This document shows positions 51,235 through 59,254 of a stretch of DNA of 64,000 nt, piece by piece; position 1 is the first letter of the stretch; every line of letters begins with the position of its first letter. The notes beneath the pieces are model-generated. The model was given only the letters and a program-made list of their open reading frames with translations. It was not told the origin of the DNA and ran no database searches. The stretch is taken from assembly GCA_022843025.1 (NCBI GenBank), contig JALHOL010000002.1:186001-250000 (forward strand), read 5' to 3'. Made by a program: the position numbers and the translations under genes. Source of the DNA: Paracoccaceae bacterium. Lineage in GTDB: Bacteria; Pseudomonadota; Alphaproteobacteria; Rhodobacterales; Rhodobacteraceae.

Positions 51235-52350
51235 TCAGGTCGCCTGCGGACCCGGGAACGGGAATTCCAGCGTGCGGGCGTTCAGGAACGCCTGTTCGTT
51301 GAACCGCAGGAAGCGCATCGTATCGGCGCGCGACGCTAGATAGCTGTCCCAGATGCGGCGGGTCAGATCGTCACCCGCGTCATAGCTTTCCTGGATCACC
51401 TCGCCCGCAGCCTTGCCCAGCGCCTCCAGCACCGGCCGCTCCAGACGGCGGAACTCCACGCCATGCTCCACCCGCAGCGTCTCCATCGCGCGGCCGGATT
51501 GCAGGTCGTATTCCACCTTCATGTCCTCATGTCCCGCATGGGCAGCAGCGCGGATGATTTCCTGCAAATCGGCGGGCAGCTCCTGAAACTTGGCGGTATT
51601 CAGCATCAGCTGCACCGTGCCGCCGGGCTCCTGAACCCCGGGGCCATAGGACAGCTTGGCAACCTGATGGAATCCCATCGGCAGGTCGTTCACCGGCCCG
51701 ATGAATTCTGCCGCGTCCACGGCGCCCGATTGCAGCGCCGCGAAAATCTCGCCACCCGGCAGCAGCACCGGGGTCGCGCCCAGTTTCTTGACCATTTCGC
51801 CGCCCAGACCCGGCATCCGGATTTTCAGACCCTGAAAATCCTCTGGGGTGTTGATCTCTTTCTTGAACCAGCCAAAGGACTGGGCCGAAGTCTGGCCCGC
51901 TGGCAGCGACAGGATTCCGAACTGGCTGTTCAGCTCATCCCAAAGCGCCTGCCCGCCGCCATGCAACAGCCACGCCGCCTGTTCATCCCCCGTCATCCCG
52001 AAAGGCACCGCGAAAAAGGCCGCCAGCATAGGATGCTTGCCCACATGGTAGAACGATGCGTCATGGCCCATCTCGGCCGTGCCGTCCATCACCGCGTCCA
52101 TGCAGCCCAGCGCGGGGACAAGCTCACCTGCGGCAAAGACGTTGATCTTCAGCCGCCCGCCCGACATCGCCTCGATCCGCCGCGCCAGCCGCTCGGCCCC
52201 CACGCCCACGCCCGGCAGCCCTTTGGGCCAGGAATGGACCATACGCCATTCGATGGTGCCCTGCGCGATTGCGGGCGCGGCAAGCCCTGCCGCCGCCACG
52301 GCCGCCCCGCCCCCCAGAACAGTTTTCGTCAGAAAGTCGCGTCTCTTCAT
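51235..52350 (-). CDS. TRAP transporter substrate-binding protein (DctP/TakP-like), Tat-exported
   Basis: From the ATG at 52350 (GGGAGGAA upstream) the protein has 371 residues with a twin-arginine signal (MKRRDFLTKTVLGGGAAVAAAGLAAPAIAQ). The mature start IEWRMVHSWPKGLPGVGVGAERLARRIEAMSGGRLKINVFAAGELVPALGCMDAVMDGTAEMGHDASFYHVGKHP is of the TakP (alpha-keto acid) / lactate-binding subgroup of DctP proteins. The 2-oxo or 2-hydroxy carboxylate ligand is inferred from that likeness. It is transcribed divergently from its DctQ and DctM partners. Confidence 0.92.
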   Translation of the reverse strand: MKRRDFLTKTVLGGGAAVAAAGLAAPAIAQGTIEWRMVHSWPKGLPGVGVGAERLARRIEAMSGGRLKINVFAAGELVPALGCMDAVMDGTAEMGHDASFYHVGKHPMLAAFFAVPFGMTGDEQAAWLLHGGGQALWDELNSQFGILSLPAGQTSAQSFGWFKKEINTPEDFQGLKIRMPGLGGEMVKKLGATPVLLPGGEIFAALQSGAVDAAEFIGPVNDLPMGFHQVAKLSYGPGVQEPGGTVQLMLNTAKFQELPADLQEIIRAAAHAGHEDMKVEYDLQSGRAMETLRVEHGVEFRRLERPVLEALGKAAGEVIQESYDAGDDLTRRIWDSYLASRADTMRFLRFNEQAFLNARTLEFPFPGPQAT

Positions 52351-52673
52351 TCCTTCCTCCCGCTGCCATTTGCATTGGCGGCGGAACCCGCTCCCGGACC
52401 CGCCGCAGTGGCGATGGAATTGGAGACGCTTTGTCACAGAGCAACAGGCAAAGCCGCGGAAAATGGTCTTTTAGGAGAAAACTATCGAAAGCTATCGGCG
52501 CTAACTATTCCGTTTAAAAAAACCTATCCGTCGCCCTTGCATTCCCGAAAACGACGGCAATCTAGCGCAAATGTGCCGGGACCAAACCCGATCGCACAGA
52601 CGAACAGGGACAGCGTGGGTGGCATCGCGGCCAAGACCGGCGGGCCATTGACGCGACAGGGAGAGAGCAAGGA
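52351..52673. promoter_or_regulatory. Divergent TRAP regulatory region
   Basis: This 323-bp non-coding stretch separates the binding-protein gene from dctQ. CTATCG occurs at 52482-52487 and 52492-52497, exactly 10 bp apart, with related CTATTC (52505-52510) and CTATCC (52524-52529) further on. The stretch 52471-52530 is AT-rich compared with its surroundings. It is a good place for the LysR regulator encoded at 54947 to act on both arms. Confidence 0.6.
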
Positions 52674-53264
52674 ATGGCAACAGTGTATGCCGGGCCAGAG
52701 CCCGGCTGGGTACGTGCTGCGGCGCGTGTCGTGGGCGTGATTGACGGTCTTTGCCGCTGGAGCGGCTATGTTGTCGCCTGGGCGACGCTGGCCACGGTGA
52801 TCTTGTGCTTTGCCACAGTCTACCTGCGCTACGTCATGGGCACCGGCCTGATCTGGTTGCAGGAAGCCTATATCTGGACCCATGTCGTCGTGATCGTGAT
52901 GGGCGCGGGCTACACTATGATGAGCGGCGGCTTTGTCCGGGTGGACGTGTTCTATTCCCACTGGTCCGTCCGGCGCCGGGCGTTGTCAGACATGATGATG
53001 ACGCTCCTCCTTTTGCTGCCCTTCCTGCTGATCTTCGGCTACGGGGTCTGGACGTTCTGGACCGCGTCCTATGCGGCCGACGAAGGGTCGCTCAATCCTG
53101 GCGGGATGGGCAATTACTGGATCCTGAAGGCCACGCTCTTGGGCTTCATCCTGCTTGTCGGGCTACAGGGCGCGGCCTTCGTGTTGCGCGGATTGATGGT
53201 CCTTGCGGGGCATGAACGCCACGCGCTTAACCATGGCGGCCACGGCGCCGACCAGACCCTTTAG
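52674..53264 (+). CDS. TRAP transporter small permease (DctQ-like)
   Basis: The 196-residue protein has four membrane segments (about 30-50, 70-90, 112-132, 150-170), including the WLQEAYIWTHVVVIVMGAGYTMM region. It matches DctQ, the small membrane subunit. GGGAGAGAGCAAGGA lies upstream. It is followed after 16 bases by the large permease gene. Confidence 0.9.
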   Translation: MATVYAGPEPGWVRAAARVVGVIDGLCRWSGYVVAWATLATVILCFATVYLRYVMGTGLIWLQEAYIWTHVVVIVMGAGYTMMSGGFVRVDVFYSHWSVRRRALSDMMMTLLLLLPFLLIFGYGVWTFWTASYAADEGSLNPGGMGNYWILKATLLGFILLVGLQGAAFVLRGLMVLAGHERHALNHGGHGADQTL

Positions 53265-53280
53265 GCCATAGGAGATACCC

Positions 53281-54939
53281 ATGGACGCAGCACTTCTTGG
53301 CCAGCTGATGGCAGCAGGCCTGTTTCTGCTCATCATCCTTTTCCTCATGTCGGGCTACATCGTGGCCTTCACCCTTGGCGGTCTCGCGATCCTCGTGGGG
53401 TTTGCGGGCATCGCCGTCGGGGCATTCGATCAATCCCTTTTCGCTGCCCTGCCAAACCGCTTCTGGGGGGTGATTACGAATCCGGTCCTTGTAGCCGTGC
53501 CCCTCTTTGTCTTCATGGGGGTGGTACTGGAACGATCGGGCATCGCGGAATCCCTGCTCACCACCATGGGGCAACTTTTCGGCTCGCTGAGGGGCGGTCT
53601 TGCCCTGTCGGTGGTCCTTGTGGGCGCGCTGCTCGCTGCGGCGACGGGTGTCGTCGGGGCAACCGTCGTCACCATGGGCCTGCTCAGCCTGCCTGCCATG
53701 ATGCGCGCAGGCTATGATCCGAAACTCGCCACCGGCACAATCTGCGCCGCAGGGACGCTGGGCCAGATCATCCCACCCTCTACCGTGCTCATCTTTCTTG
53801 CCGATATCCTGCAAGGCGCCAATTCCGCCGCCCAACTGTCGCTCGGGAACTTCGCTCCGGATACCGTGTCGGTCGGAGACCTGTTTGCCGGTGCAATCCT
53901 GCCCAGCCTCGTACTCGTGGCCATGTTCATCCTCTACATCGTCTGGAAAGCGATCTTCCATCCTGAGACATGCCCCCCGGTCGCGATGACGGCAGCCGAA
54001 AAGGCCGGGCTCGGCCTGCGGATCGTCGGCGCACTGATCCCGCCGCTTCTGCTCATCGTTTCGGTTCTGGGGTCCATCGTCGCGGGTGTCGCAACGCCTA
54101 CGGAAAGCGCAAGTGTCGGCGCGGTTGGGGCGCTGTTCCTCGCCGCGGTCAAACTGTTCGCCGACGCCTATCTCGGGGCCGAGGGCGACCCGCGCCGCGA
54201 CATCCGTCTGTTCTGGTTCTGGTTGGTGGCGCTCATCGCGCTTGCCGCCACGGCCTGGCTCTTTGGCGCGGCGGGCCTGCTTAACACAATGCTGGTTCTG
54301 CTGGGTCTTGCCCTTCTTGTCATCCTGATCCGCGGCGACCTGCGGCGCAGCTATGTTCAAACGCTTTTCCGCTCTTCGGTATCCACCATGTCGATCACTT
54401 CGATGGTCTTCATCATCCTGCTTGGCGCCACGGCCTTCGCCTTGGTCTTCACCCAACTTGGCGGCACCGATATGGTGCGCGGCTTCCTCGAACAGATGCC
54501 CGGCGGTCAGTTCGGCGCTCTGTTGGTCGTTTTCCTGATCATCTTCGTGCTGGGCTTCTTTCTTGACACCTTCGAGATCATCTTCATCGTGATCCCGATA
54601 ACCGCCCCGGTGCTGCTGATCATGGGGGTGGATCCAATCTGGCTGGGGGTGATGATCGGCTTGCTGTTGCAGACCTCCTTCCTGACACCCCCCTTCGGCT
54701 TCTCGCTCTTCTACCTGCGCGGGGTGGCACCCCGCACGATCACCACACCGATGATCTATCGCGGGGTCGTGCCCTTCATCGTGATCCAGCTTATCGCCCT
54801 TGCCGTGCTTTGGATGTTCCCCGAAATGGCCACCTGGCTTCCGAACGAACTGTTCCGCTCGGACGCGCCAGGTACCGAAGATGCCCCGCCCCCGCCGCCC
54901 TCATTCGACGAAGGCGGTGGCGAGGATGAATTCCTGTAA
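53281..54939 (+). CDS. TRAP transporter large permease (DctM-like)
   Basis: The 552-residue protein has many membrane segments and the DctM patterns FVFMGVVLERSGIAESLL, GVVGATVVTMGLLSLPAMMRAGYDPKLATGTICAAGTLGQIIPPSTVLI and LLLQTSFLTPPFGFSLFYLRGVAP. It is longer than common DctM (about 430): an extra hydrophobic stretch with a charged linker occurs at ~290-355, and an acidic, proline-rich tail (DAPPPPPSFDEGGGEDEFL) ends it. It uses the ion gradient to move the solute delivered by the binding protein. Confidence 0.92.
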   Translation: MDAALLGQLMAAGLFLLIILFLMSGYIVAFTLGGLAILVGFAGIAVGAFDQSLFAALPNRFWGVITNPVLVAVPLFVFMGVVLERSGIAESLLTTMGQLFGSLRGGLALSVVLVGALLAAATGVVGATVVTMGLLSLPAMMRAGYDPKLATGTICAAGTLGQIIPPSTVLIFLADILQGANSAAQLSLGNFAPDTVSVGDLFAGAILPSLVLVAMFILYIVWKAIFHPETCPPVAMTAAEKAGLGLRIVGALIPPLLLIVSVLGSIVAGVATPTESASVGAVGALFLAAVKLFADAYLGAEGDPRRDIRLFWFWLVALIALAATAWLFGAAGLLNTMLVLLGLALLVILIRGDLRRSYVQTLFRSSVSTMSITSMVFIILLGATAFALVFTQLGGTDMVRGFLEQMPGGQFGALLVVFLIIFVLGFFLDTFEIIFIVIPITAPVLLIMGVDPIWLGVMIGLLLQTSFLTPPFGFSLFYLRGVAPRTITTPMIYRGVVPFIVIQLIALAVLWMFPEMATWLPNELFRSDAPGTEDAPPPPPSFDEGGGEDEFL

Positions 54940-54946
54940 GCCTCCG

Positions 54947-55879
54947 ATGCGCGATCTTCCCAGCCTCCGGCAGCTTGAATACTTCGTGGCCCTTGTCGAC
55001 ACCGGCAGCTTCAAGGCCGCCGCCGACCAATGCGGCATCAGCCAGCCCTCGCTTTCGGTCCAGCTTGCCACGCTGGAAAAGCGGCTGGGCCAGCGGCTGG
55101 TGGAACGGGGCCGCGCGGGTGTGATACCAACTCTGGCCGGGCGCGAGGTTCACGACCGCGCCCGCGCTATCCTTGACGCGGCACAGACCCTGGTCAACCG
55201 CTTCGACCTGCCGCGCACGGGCCTGTCGGGAACGATCCGCTTCGGCGCTTCGGGAACGCTGGGCCCCTACCTGCTGCCCCATGTCATCGCGCGGCTACAT
55301 GCCCGCCACCCGGACCTGCAGCTCTTCATCCGCGAAGCCCCGCCCGAGGCGCTGGCCGCCGGCCTGGCGCGCGGTGATTTCGACATGATCCTCGTACAAT
55401 TGCCGGTGCGCGGCGATGTCACGCCGATCCGGCTGTTTCGTGAACCGCTGGAAATCGTGGTGGCCCGCGATCACCCTTTCGCGGGCCGCGACCGCATCCC
55501 GCGCGAAGAACTGCGCGGTCAGACAGTGCTCGCGCTCGGGCCCGCCTTCGCCCTGCGTCAGCAGGTGGCAGACCTTTGCGAAACACTGGGCGCAAGGTTG
55601 CGCGCGGATTACGAAGGCACCAGCCTTGATGCGATACGCCTCATGGCCGGCATGGGCATGGGTATCGCTTTCCTGCCTGCACTCTATGTCCGGTCCGAAA
55701 TCGGCCCTGATGACCGTGACGTCGCGGTGGTCTCCCTAGAAGGCCCGCGCACCTTGCGCTCGGTCGGCCTCGTCACCCGCAGCAACAGCGCCGATGACGC
55801 CGCCCCCCGCATCGCCCGCCTGATCCAGACCGTCGCCCGCGAGGTTTTCGCAGGCACCCTCGTCCTGGAACCCCTATGA
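54947..55879 (+). CDS. LysR family transcriptional regulator
   Basis: From the ATG at 54947 the protein has 310 residues with a helix-turn-helix (SLRQLEYFVALVDTGSFKAAADQCGISQPSLSVQLATLEKRLGQRL, about 5-50) and a LysR effector domain. It starts 7 bases after the dctM stop, so it is likely co-transcribed with the TRAP genes and feeds back on the divergent region at 52351-52673. The sequence has some likeness to OxyR-type regulators in the DNA-binding half, but I see no basis for peroxide sensing. A start at 54926 is also possible. Confidence 0.88.
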   Translation: MRDLPSLRQLEYFVALVDTGSFKAAADQCGISQPSLSVQLATLEKRLGQRLVERGRAGVIPTLAGREVHDRARAILDAAQTLVNRFDLPRTGLSGTIRFGASGTLGPYLLPHVIARLHARHPDLQLFIREAPPEALAAGLARGDFDMILVQLPVRGDVTPIRLFREPLEIVVARDHPFAGRDRIPREELRGQTVLALGPAFALRQQVADLCETLGARLRADYEGTSLDAIRLMAGMGMGIAFLPALYVRSEIGPDDRDVAVVSLEGPRTLRSVGLVTRSNSADDAAPRIARLIQTVAREVFAGTLVLEPL

Positions 55880-55965
55880 ACGTTGGCATAGCCCGACCCC
55901 AACGGAAGGCGCGAGCCAACAGTCACAGCGCGGTCTGGGCAGACCACACCCACAGCCGGGCCTGA

Positions 55966-55997
55966 CCGGAAAACCCTTCCATCACGGGTATTTCCGG
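55966..55997. terminator. Imperfect hairpin before the tRNA remnant
   Basis: CCGGAAAACCC (55966-55976) pairs with GGGTATTTCCGG (55986-55997) with one bulge, about 90 bases after the LysR stop. No T run; weak support. Confidence 0.35.
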
Positions 55998-56025
55998 ATC
56001 AATCCTGGTATGGTCTGAAGGGAAG

Positions 56026-56070
56026 TGGTGCCGCTGAAGGGACTCGAACCCCCGACCCCATCATTACGAA
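56026..56070 (-). tRNA. 3' remnant of tRNA-Thr(CGT), probable attachment site
   Basis: Read on the minus strand these 45 bases give, in order: anticodon loop TTCGTAA (anticodon CGT), anticodon 3' stem TGATG, variable loop GGGTC, T stem GGGGG, T loop TTCGAGT, T stem CCCTT, acceptor strand CAGCGGC, A73 and CCA. This is exactly positions 32 to 76 of a tRNA. The next bases upstream cannot form the 5' half of the anticodon stem beyond one pair, and no D arm or 5' acceptor (GCCGCTG) follows. It is therefore not a working gene but the 3' identity block typically left when an integrative element recombines into a tRNA gene. Confidence 0.88.
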
Positions 56071-56071
56071 T

Positions 56072-56471
56072 TGTTTTCCTGAGCAATATCAATAGATTGG
56101 AGTGCGACTGACAGCGTTGCAGCAACCATCACAACGCTTTGGCAGGCCTCGTCTTTCCCGAACTTGAGGCTTGCAGGCCGTTGGACACCGCCGGGCCGCA
56201 CCTCATGGCGCTTCCATACTATGGCCCTACAGATTTTCGTTTGCCCTACTAAAACTCGGGGGGGCAGACCGGCAGCTTCTGCTTGCTTTAGCTGGCTGGT
56301 CCCGCGCACCCCTACGCTGTCTTGCCCCCACCCCACCCCATCAACGGGCCGCTCGGAACCCAGCTAGCAGGCCGCCCTCCAGTAGACCCCTCTGTGGCGC
56401 ATCTGTGATCCTTCTTGAACTGGGCACCCCACCAAGGCACTGTTCCGTAACGGCACCGGGAGACCAACGCT
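56072..56471. other. Island left-end non-coding region
   Basis: These 400 bases between the tRNA remnant and the first island gene show no convincing gene. Open frames on both strands lack recognisable domains and ribosome sites. It may be decayed DNA plus the promoter for the DUF262 gene. Confidence 0.55.
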
Positions 56472-58364
56472 TTGCAGACAGACGATTTTTCTATTGAAAC
56501 CATTTTGGCAGAAAGCCGTCGCTTTATGGTTCCGCTGTATCAGCGCAAGTACCAGTGGGCTGATGATCGCCTTGCGCCCTTTTGGGATGATGTCGAAGCA
56601 AAGGCGACGGAAGTGCTCGAAGGCAACAGTCGCTTTCAGCACTACATGGGCGCGCTCATCCTCTCGCCCCTTGGTGAAGGGTCGCAGATTGGCATTACAC
56701 CGCGAATGCAGATCGTTGATGGTCAACAGCGCCTGACCACGTTTCAGCTTTTCCTAGCGGCACTTAGGGAAATCGCGAGAGAAAACGAACTGCCAGAAGT
56801 CATTGAGCAGGTGAATGGATACCTTTTCAACGTTCCCCGATCAAAAGACACTGACCCTCTCGTCAGGTTCAAGCTGACACCGACGCCCTCTGACCGCGAG
56901 GTCTTCCACGACATCATCGACAACCCTCACCGGCAGGTGCGGATCAAGTATAACCGGTACTACTGGGGCGGTGGGGTGCCAAAGAACACGCCCGTTCGTG
57001 CGCTGCGCGCCTATGTCTTATTCCTCAACTTCATCAGGCAATTCGTACTTACCGGTCCCACGGACGTACAGCGGGAGGAAGAAGACGGCGACGAACCGAA
57101 GTCTACCGAACGCGCACCCAAGGAACTGATCGAACAGCGCCTCGACGCTCTGCTACGTGCTGTCCTCGCACAGATGAAGCTGGTCGTTATCACGCTGGGA
57201 GAAGGCGATGACGCACAGGTCATCTTCCAGTCGTTGAATTCGCAGGGGCTACCGTTGCTGGCCATGGATCTTGTCCGCAACAACATTTTTCATCGTGCGG
57301 AAAGGCAAAGCGCCTCAACCGAGGAATTGTACAAGGAGCTGTGGGACCCATTCGACGATTACTGGTGGAAGGAGAACGCACCGAACGCGAGACCGATGCG
57401 ACCTCGGATCGACCATTTCTTGGCTCATGTTCTTGCCGCTGAAACCGGGGCCTCGATCGCCATGCGCGAGCTGTATTCGGAGTACCGAGCGTTTGCGACG
57501 CCACGCGGTAAACCGCGCTTTCCAGATGTCGAAGATGAACTCAAGTTGTTGCAGAGACACGCACCTATCTACGAAACGCTAGAAGGCAGAAAGAGCGCCA
57601 ATCCGACTATGGCATGGTTGGGTCGAAAGCTGGCAACGTGGCAAGTGACCACAGCTTACCCGGTGATGATGCAGGTGGCGTCAGCTGGTCTGCCGGAAGC
57701 CGAGCAGGACCGGATCGCACGGCTCATCTATTCCTATGTCGTACGCCGGGCGGTCTGTGAAATGACCAACAAGAACCTAAACAAGCTGTTTCAGGCAATT
57801 TCCCAGCGTTTCTATGAAGATACGCCTTCCTATGACTTGCTTCGCACTTTCTTCCTCAGCAGATCAGGAGAAAGCTCCCGCTTCCCAAACGACGACGAGT
57901 TCAAGCGCGCCATTCTGACAAAGCCTGTCTACCGAAACGCACCCGGCGAAAGGAACAAGGACATTCTGTGGGAGCTTGAACTTGCAAGTCGATCAAAGTT
58001 TTCAGAGACGGTGGCGAGACCTAGTGGCCTGTGGACTGAGCATGTTCTTCCCGTGTCATGGAACGAGGATTGGCCCTACGCAGAAGGCGACTTTGTGGCT
58101 AGGGGTTCTGCCGATCCAAGGGCTGATGCACGGAATGCACTGCTGCAAACGTTGGGAAATTTGACCCTCATCACTGGTGCCCTGAATGTTTCTTCGGGCA
58201 ACAAGGGGTTCATGCAGAAGCGCGAGAAGTTCGAGGAGCACACATCCTTGTTCTTGAACAAGTGGTTCACCAAACGAACAGCCTGGACCGAAGCAGATAT
58301 CAGAGAACGCGGCGAGCACCTTGCGGAGAAGGCTGTATTGATCTGGCCCAGCCCGGAAGTCTGA
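56472..58364 (+). CDS. DUF262 and DUF1524 (HNH-like) domain protein, GmrSD-type
   Basis: The 630-residue protein combines an N-terminal DUF262 domain with a C-terminal DUF1524 nuclease-like domain, the two parts of the GmrS/GmrD type IV restriction enzyme in one chain. DUF262 shows FMVPLYQRKYQW (~18-29), IVDGQQRLTTFQLFLAAL (~80-97, the DGQQR nucleotide motif) and VIFQSLNSQGLPLLAMDLVRNNIF. DUF1524 shows TEHVLPVSW (~523, His) and NALLQTLGNLTLITGALNVSSGNKGFMQKREKF (~555-588). GmrSD enzymes use NTP and cut modified phage DNA. The start is TTG, with GGGAGA 8 bases upstream; the next ATG (56526) would remove the conserved FSIETILAESRRF segment. First gene of the island. Confidence 0.9.
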   Translation: MQTDDFSIETILAESRRFMVPLYQRKYQWADDRLAPFWDDVEAKATEVLEGNSRFQHYMGALILSPLGEGSQIGITPRMQIVDGQQRLTTFQLFLAALREIARENELPEVIEQVNGYLFNVPRSKDTDPLVRFKLTPTPSDREVFHDIIDNPHRQVRIKYNRYYWGGGVPKNTPVRALRAYVLFLNFIRQFVLTGPTDVQREEEDGDEPKSTERAPKELIEQRLDALLRAVLAQMKLVVITLGEGDDAQVIFQSLNSQGLPLLAMDLVRNNIFHRAERQSASTEELYKELWDPFDDYWWKENAPNARPMRPRIDHFLAHVLAAETGASIAMRELYSEYRAFATPRGKPRFPDVEDELKLLQRHAPIYETLEGRKSANPTMAWLGRKLATWQVTTAYPVMMQVASAGLPEAEQDRIARLIYSYVVRRAVCEMTNKNLNKLFQAISQRFYEDTPSYDLLRTFFLSRSGESSRFPNDDEFKRAILTKPVYRNAPGERNKDILWELELASRSKFSETVARPSGLWTEHVLPVSWNEDWPYAEGDFVARGSADPRADARNALLQTLGNLTLITGALNVSSGNKGFMQKREKFEEHTSLFLNKWFTKRTAWTEADIRERGEHLAEKAVLIWPSPEV

Positions 58365-58390
58365 TCACTTCTAGAACGTAATCGAACGGT

Positions 58391-58419
58391 TAGAAGCGGG
58401 CCACAACAGCCCGCCTCTA
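58391..58419. terminator. Shared hairpin between converging genes
   Basis: GCGGGC (58396-58401) pairs with GCCCGC (58409-58414) around a 7-nt loop; TAGA and TCTA extend the stem after one mismatch. It lies between the DUF262 gene end and the end of the minus-strand small-protein pair. Confidence 0.65.
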
Positions 58420-58421
58420 GG

Positions 58422-58559
58422 TTACTTGCGCTTGCGGTCCGGTGCTTGGGTAAGCGCTGAAGCCGCCACGCTCTTTACGGCCTTCGGGGTCTTGGGGTTG
58501 GCCAACAGCTTGGCAGCCTTGGAAGCAACCCGGCGCGATGTGCTTTCGTTCTTTGCCAT
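58422..58559 (-). CDS. Small basic conserved protein (MAKNESTS family)
   Basis: This 45-residue protein begins MAKNESTSRRVASKAAKLL and ends ALTQAPDRKRK, with a net positive charge and one predicted amphipathic helix. The same opening and ending recur in small uncharacterised bacterial proteins that I recognise from accessory regions, which is why I call this short frame real. It starts 12 bases after the stop of the 61-residue gene on the same strand, with GGGGGATG just upstream. Function unknown; a nucleic-acid-binding or regulatory role would fit the charge. Confidence 0.75.
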   Translation of the reverse strand: MAKNESTSRRVASKAAKLLANPKTPKAVKSVAASALTQAPDRKRK

Positions 58560-58571
58560 CACACATCCCCC

Positions 58572-58757
58572 TTAGGCGTACTGGATCAGCGTCCAAGTCA
58601 CCGCTTTCCCGCCATAGGGCGGCATGCGGTTCCCTTTGGCGATGGGAGCGGTGGTGCTGGGGGTTCCCACGACCTTCCATACACCGCTTTCCGGGCAGGC
58701 CTCACCAGTCTTTGCTGTCGTGCCCAACGGGGCACGGGTCTTCGCTGCGTAGTTCAC
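58572..58757 (-). CDS. Small conserved hypothetical protein, 61 residues
   Basis: The protein begins with GTG (MNYAAKTRAPLGTTAKTGEACPESGVWKVVGTP) after a strong AAGGAG site and ends GGKAVTWTLIQYA. The pattern T-G-x-x-C-P-x-S-G-x-W followed by an aliphatic C-terminus resembles small SH3-like bacterial proteins that carry a single such motif. It is the first gene of a two-gene minus-strand unit with the MAKNESTS-type protein. Function unknown. Confidence 0.72.
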   Translation of the reverse strand: MNYAAKTRAPLGTTAKTGEACPESGVWKVVGTPSTTAPIAKGNRMPPYGGKAVTWTLIQYA

Positions 58758-58918
58758 GATAGGTCTCCTTATGCTCCGGCGTCCGTGTTTGGCTAGCCGG
58801 TTTCGTATAGATAGATCGAACGCTTCACTTCGTCAACCCATGTGGTATGATTGCGTATCACACGACCTTACGGCGCATCTCTCGGTGGTGCGCCGTTATG
58901 ATTCTGGGAGGAAGACTC

Positions 58919-59254
58919 ATGTCGTTTGCCACGAGGCTGAACCAGCTTAGGCTTCGCAAAGGTCAATCATTACAAGATGTTGCTGATGCCATAGGCGTAT
59001 CGAAGACCCATATTTGGGAGTTGGAGAAAGGGCGCAGCGACAACCCTTCGCTGGAAATGCTCACCAAGCTCGCGAACCACTTTGGAGTGACCATCCGAAG
59101 CTTGGTCGGTGAAGACCCCGAATCGTCTGAAGACGAAAAGCTAGCGATGATGTTCCGGCAGGCTGGTGAACTAGGGCCAAACGACCGCGCTGTTCTGGAA
59201 GACATGATACGTTCAATGGTTGCGAGGAATCAAAAGCGTGGCGCTGAAAATTGA
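58919..59254 (+). CDS. XRE family helix-turn-helix regulator
   Basis: From the ATG at 58919 (GGGAGGAAG upstream) the protein has 111 residues with an N-terminal Cro/C1 domain (RLNQLRLRKGQSLQDVADAIGVSKTHIWELEKGRSDNPSLEMLTKLANHFGVTIRSLVGE, about 5-64) and a short helical C-terminus. It overlaps the ImmA/IrrE protease gene. Such pairs control phage or mobile-element genes, and a similar XRE/DUF955 pair forms the toxin-antitoxin type defence system named RosmerTA. In these pairs the protease inactivates or is restrained by the regulator. Confidence 0.9.
   Translation: MSFATRLNQLRLRKGQSLQDVADAIGVSKTHIWELEKGRSDNPSLEMLTKLANHFGVTIRSLVGEDPESSEDEKLAMMFRQAGELGPNDRAVLEDMIRSMVARNQKRGAEN

Noticed and set aside
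51049-51339. Plus-strand frame after the EamA transporter gene
   Set aside because: It runs through the terminator hairpin and into the antisense of the TRAP binding-protein gene; composition is not protein-like.
56026-56110. A complete tRNA gene
   Set aside because: Bases beyond 56071 cannot form the anticodon 5' stem, D arm or the acceptor 5' strand GCCGCTG, so only the 3' part exists.
56064-56336. Minus-strand frame next to the tRNA remnant, considered as an integrase end
   Set aside because: No tyrosine-recombinase motif (R...H-x-x-R...Y) can be seen and the frame overlaps the tRNA block.
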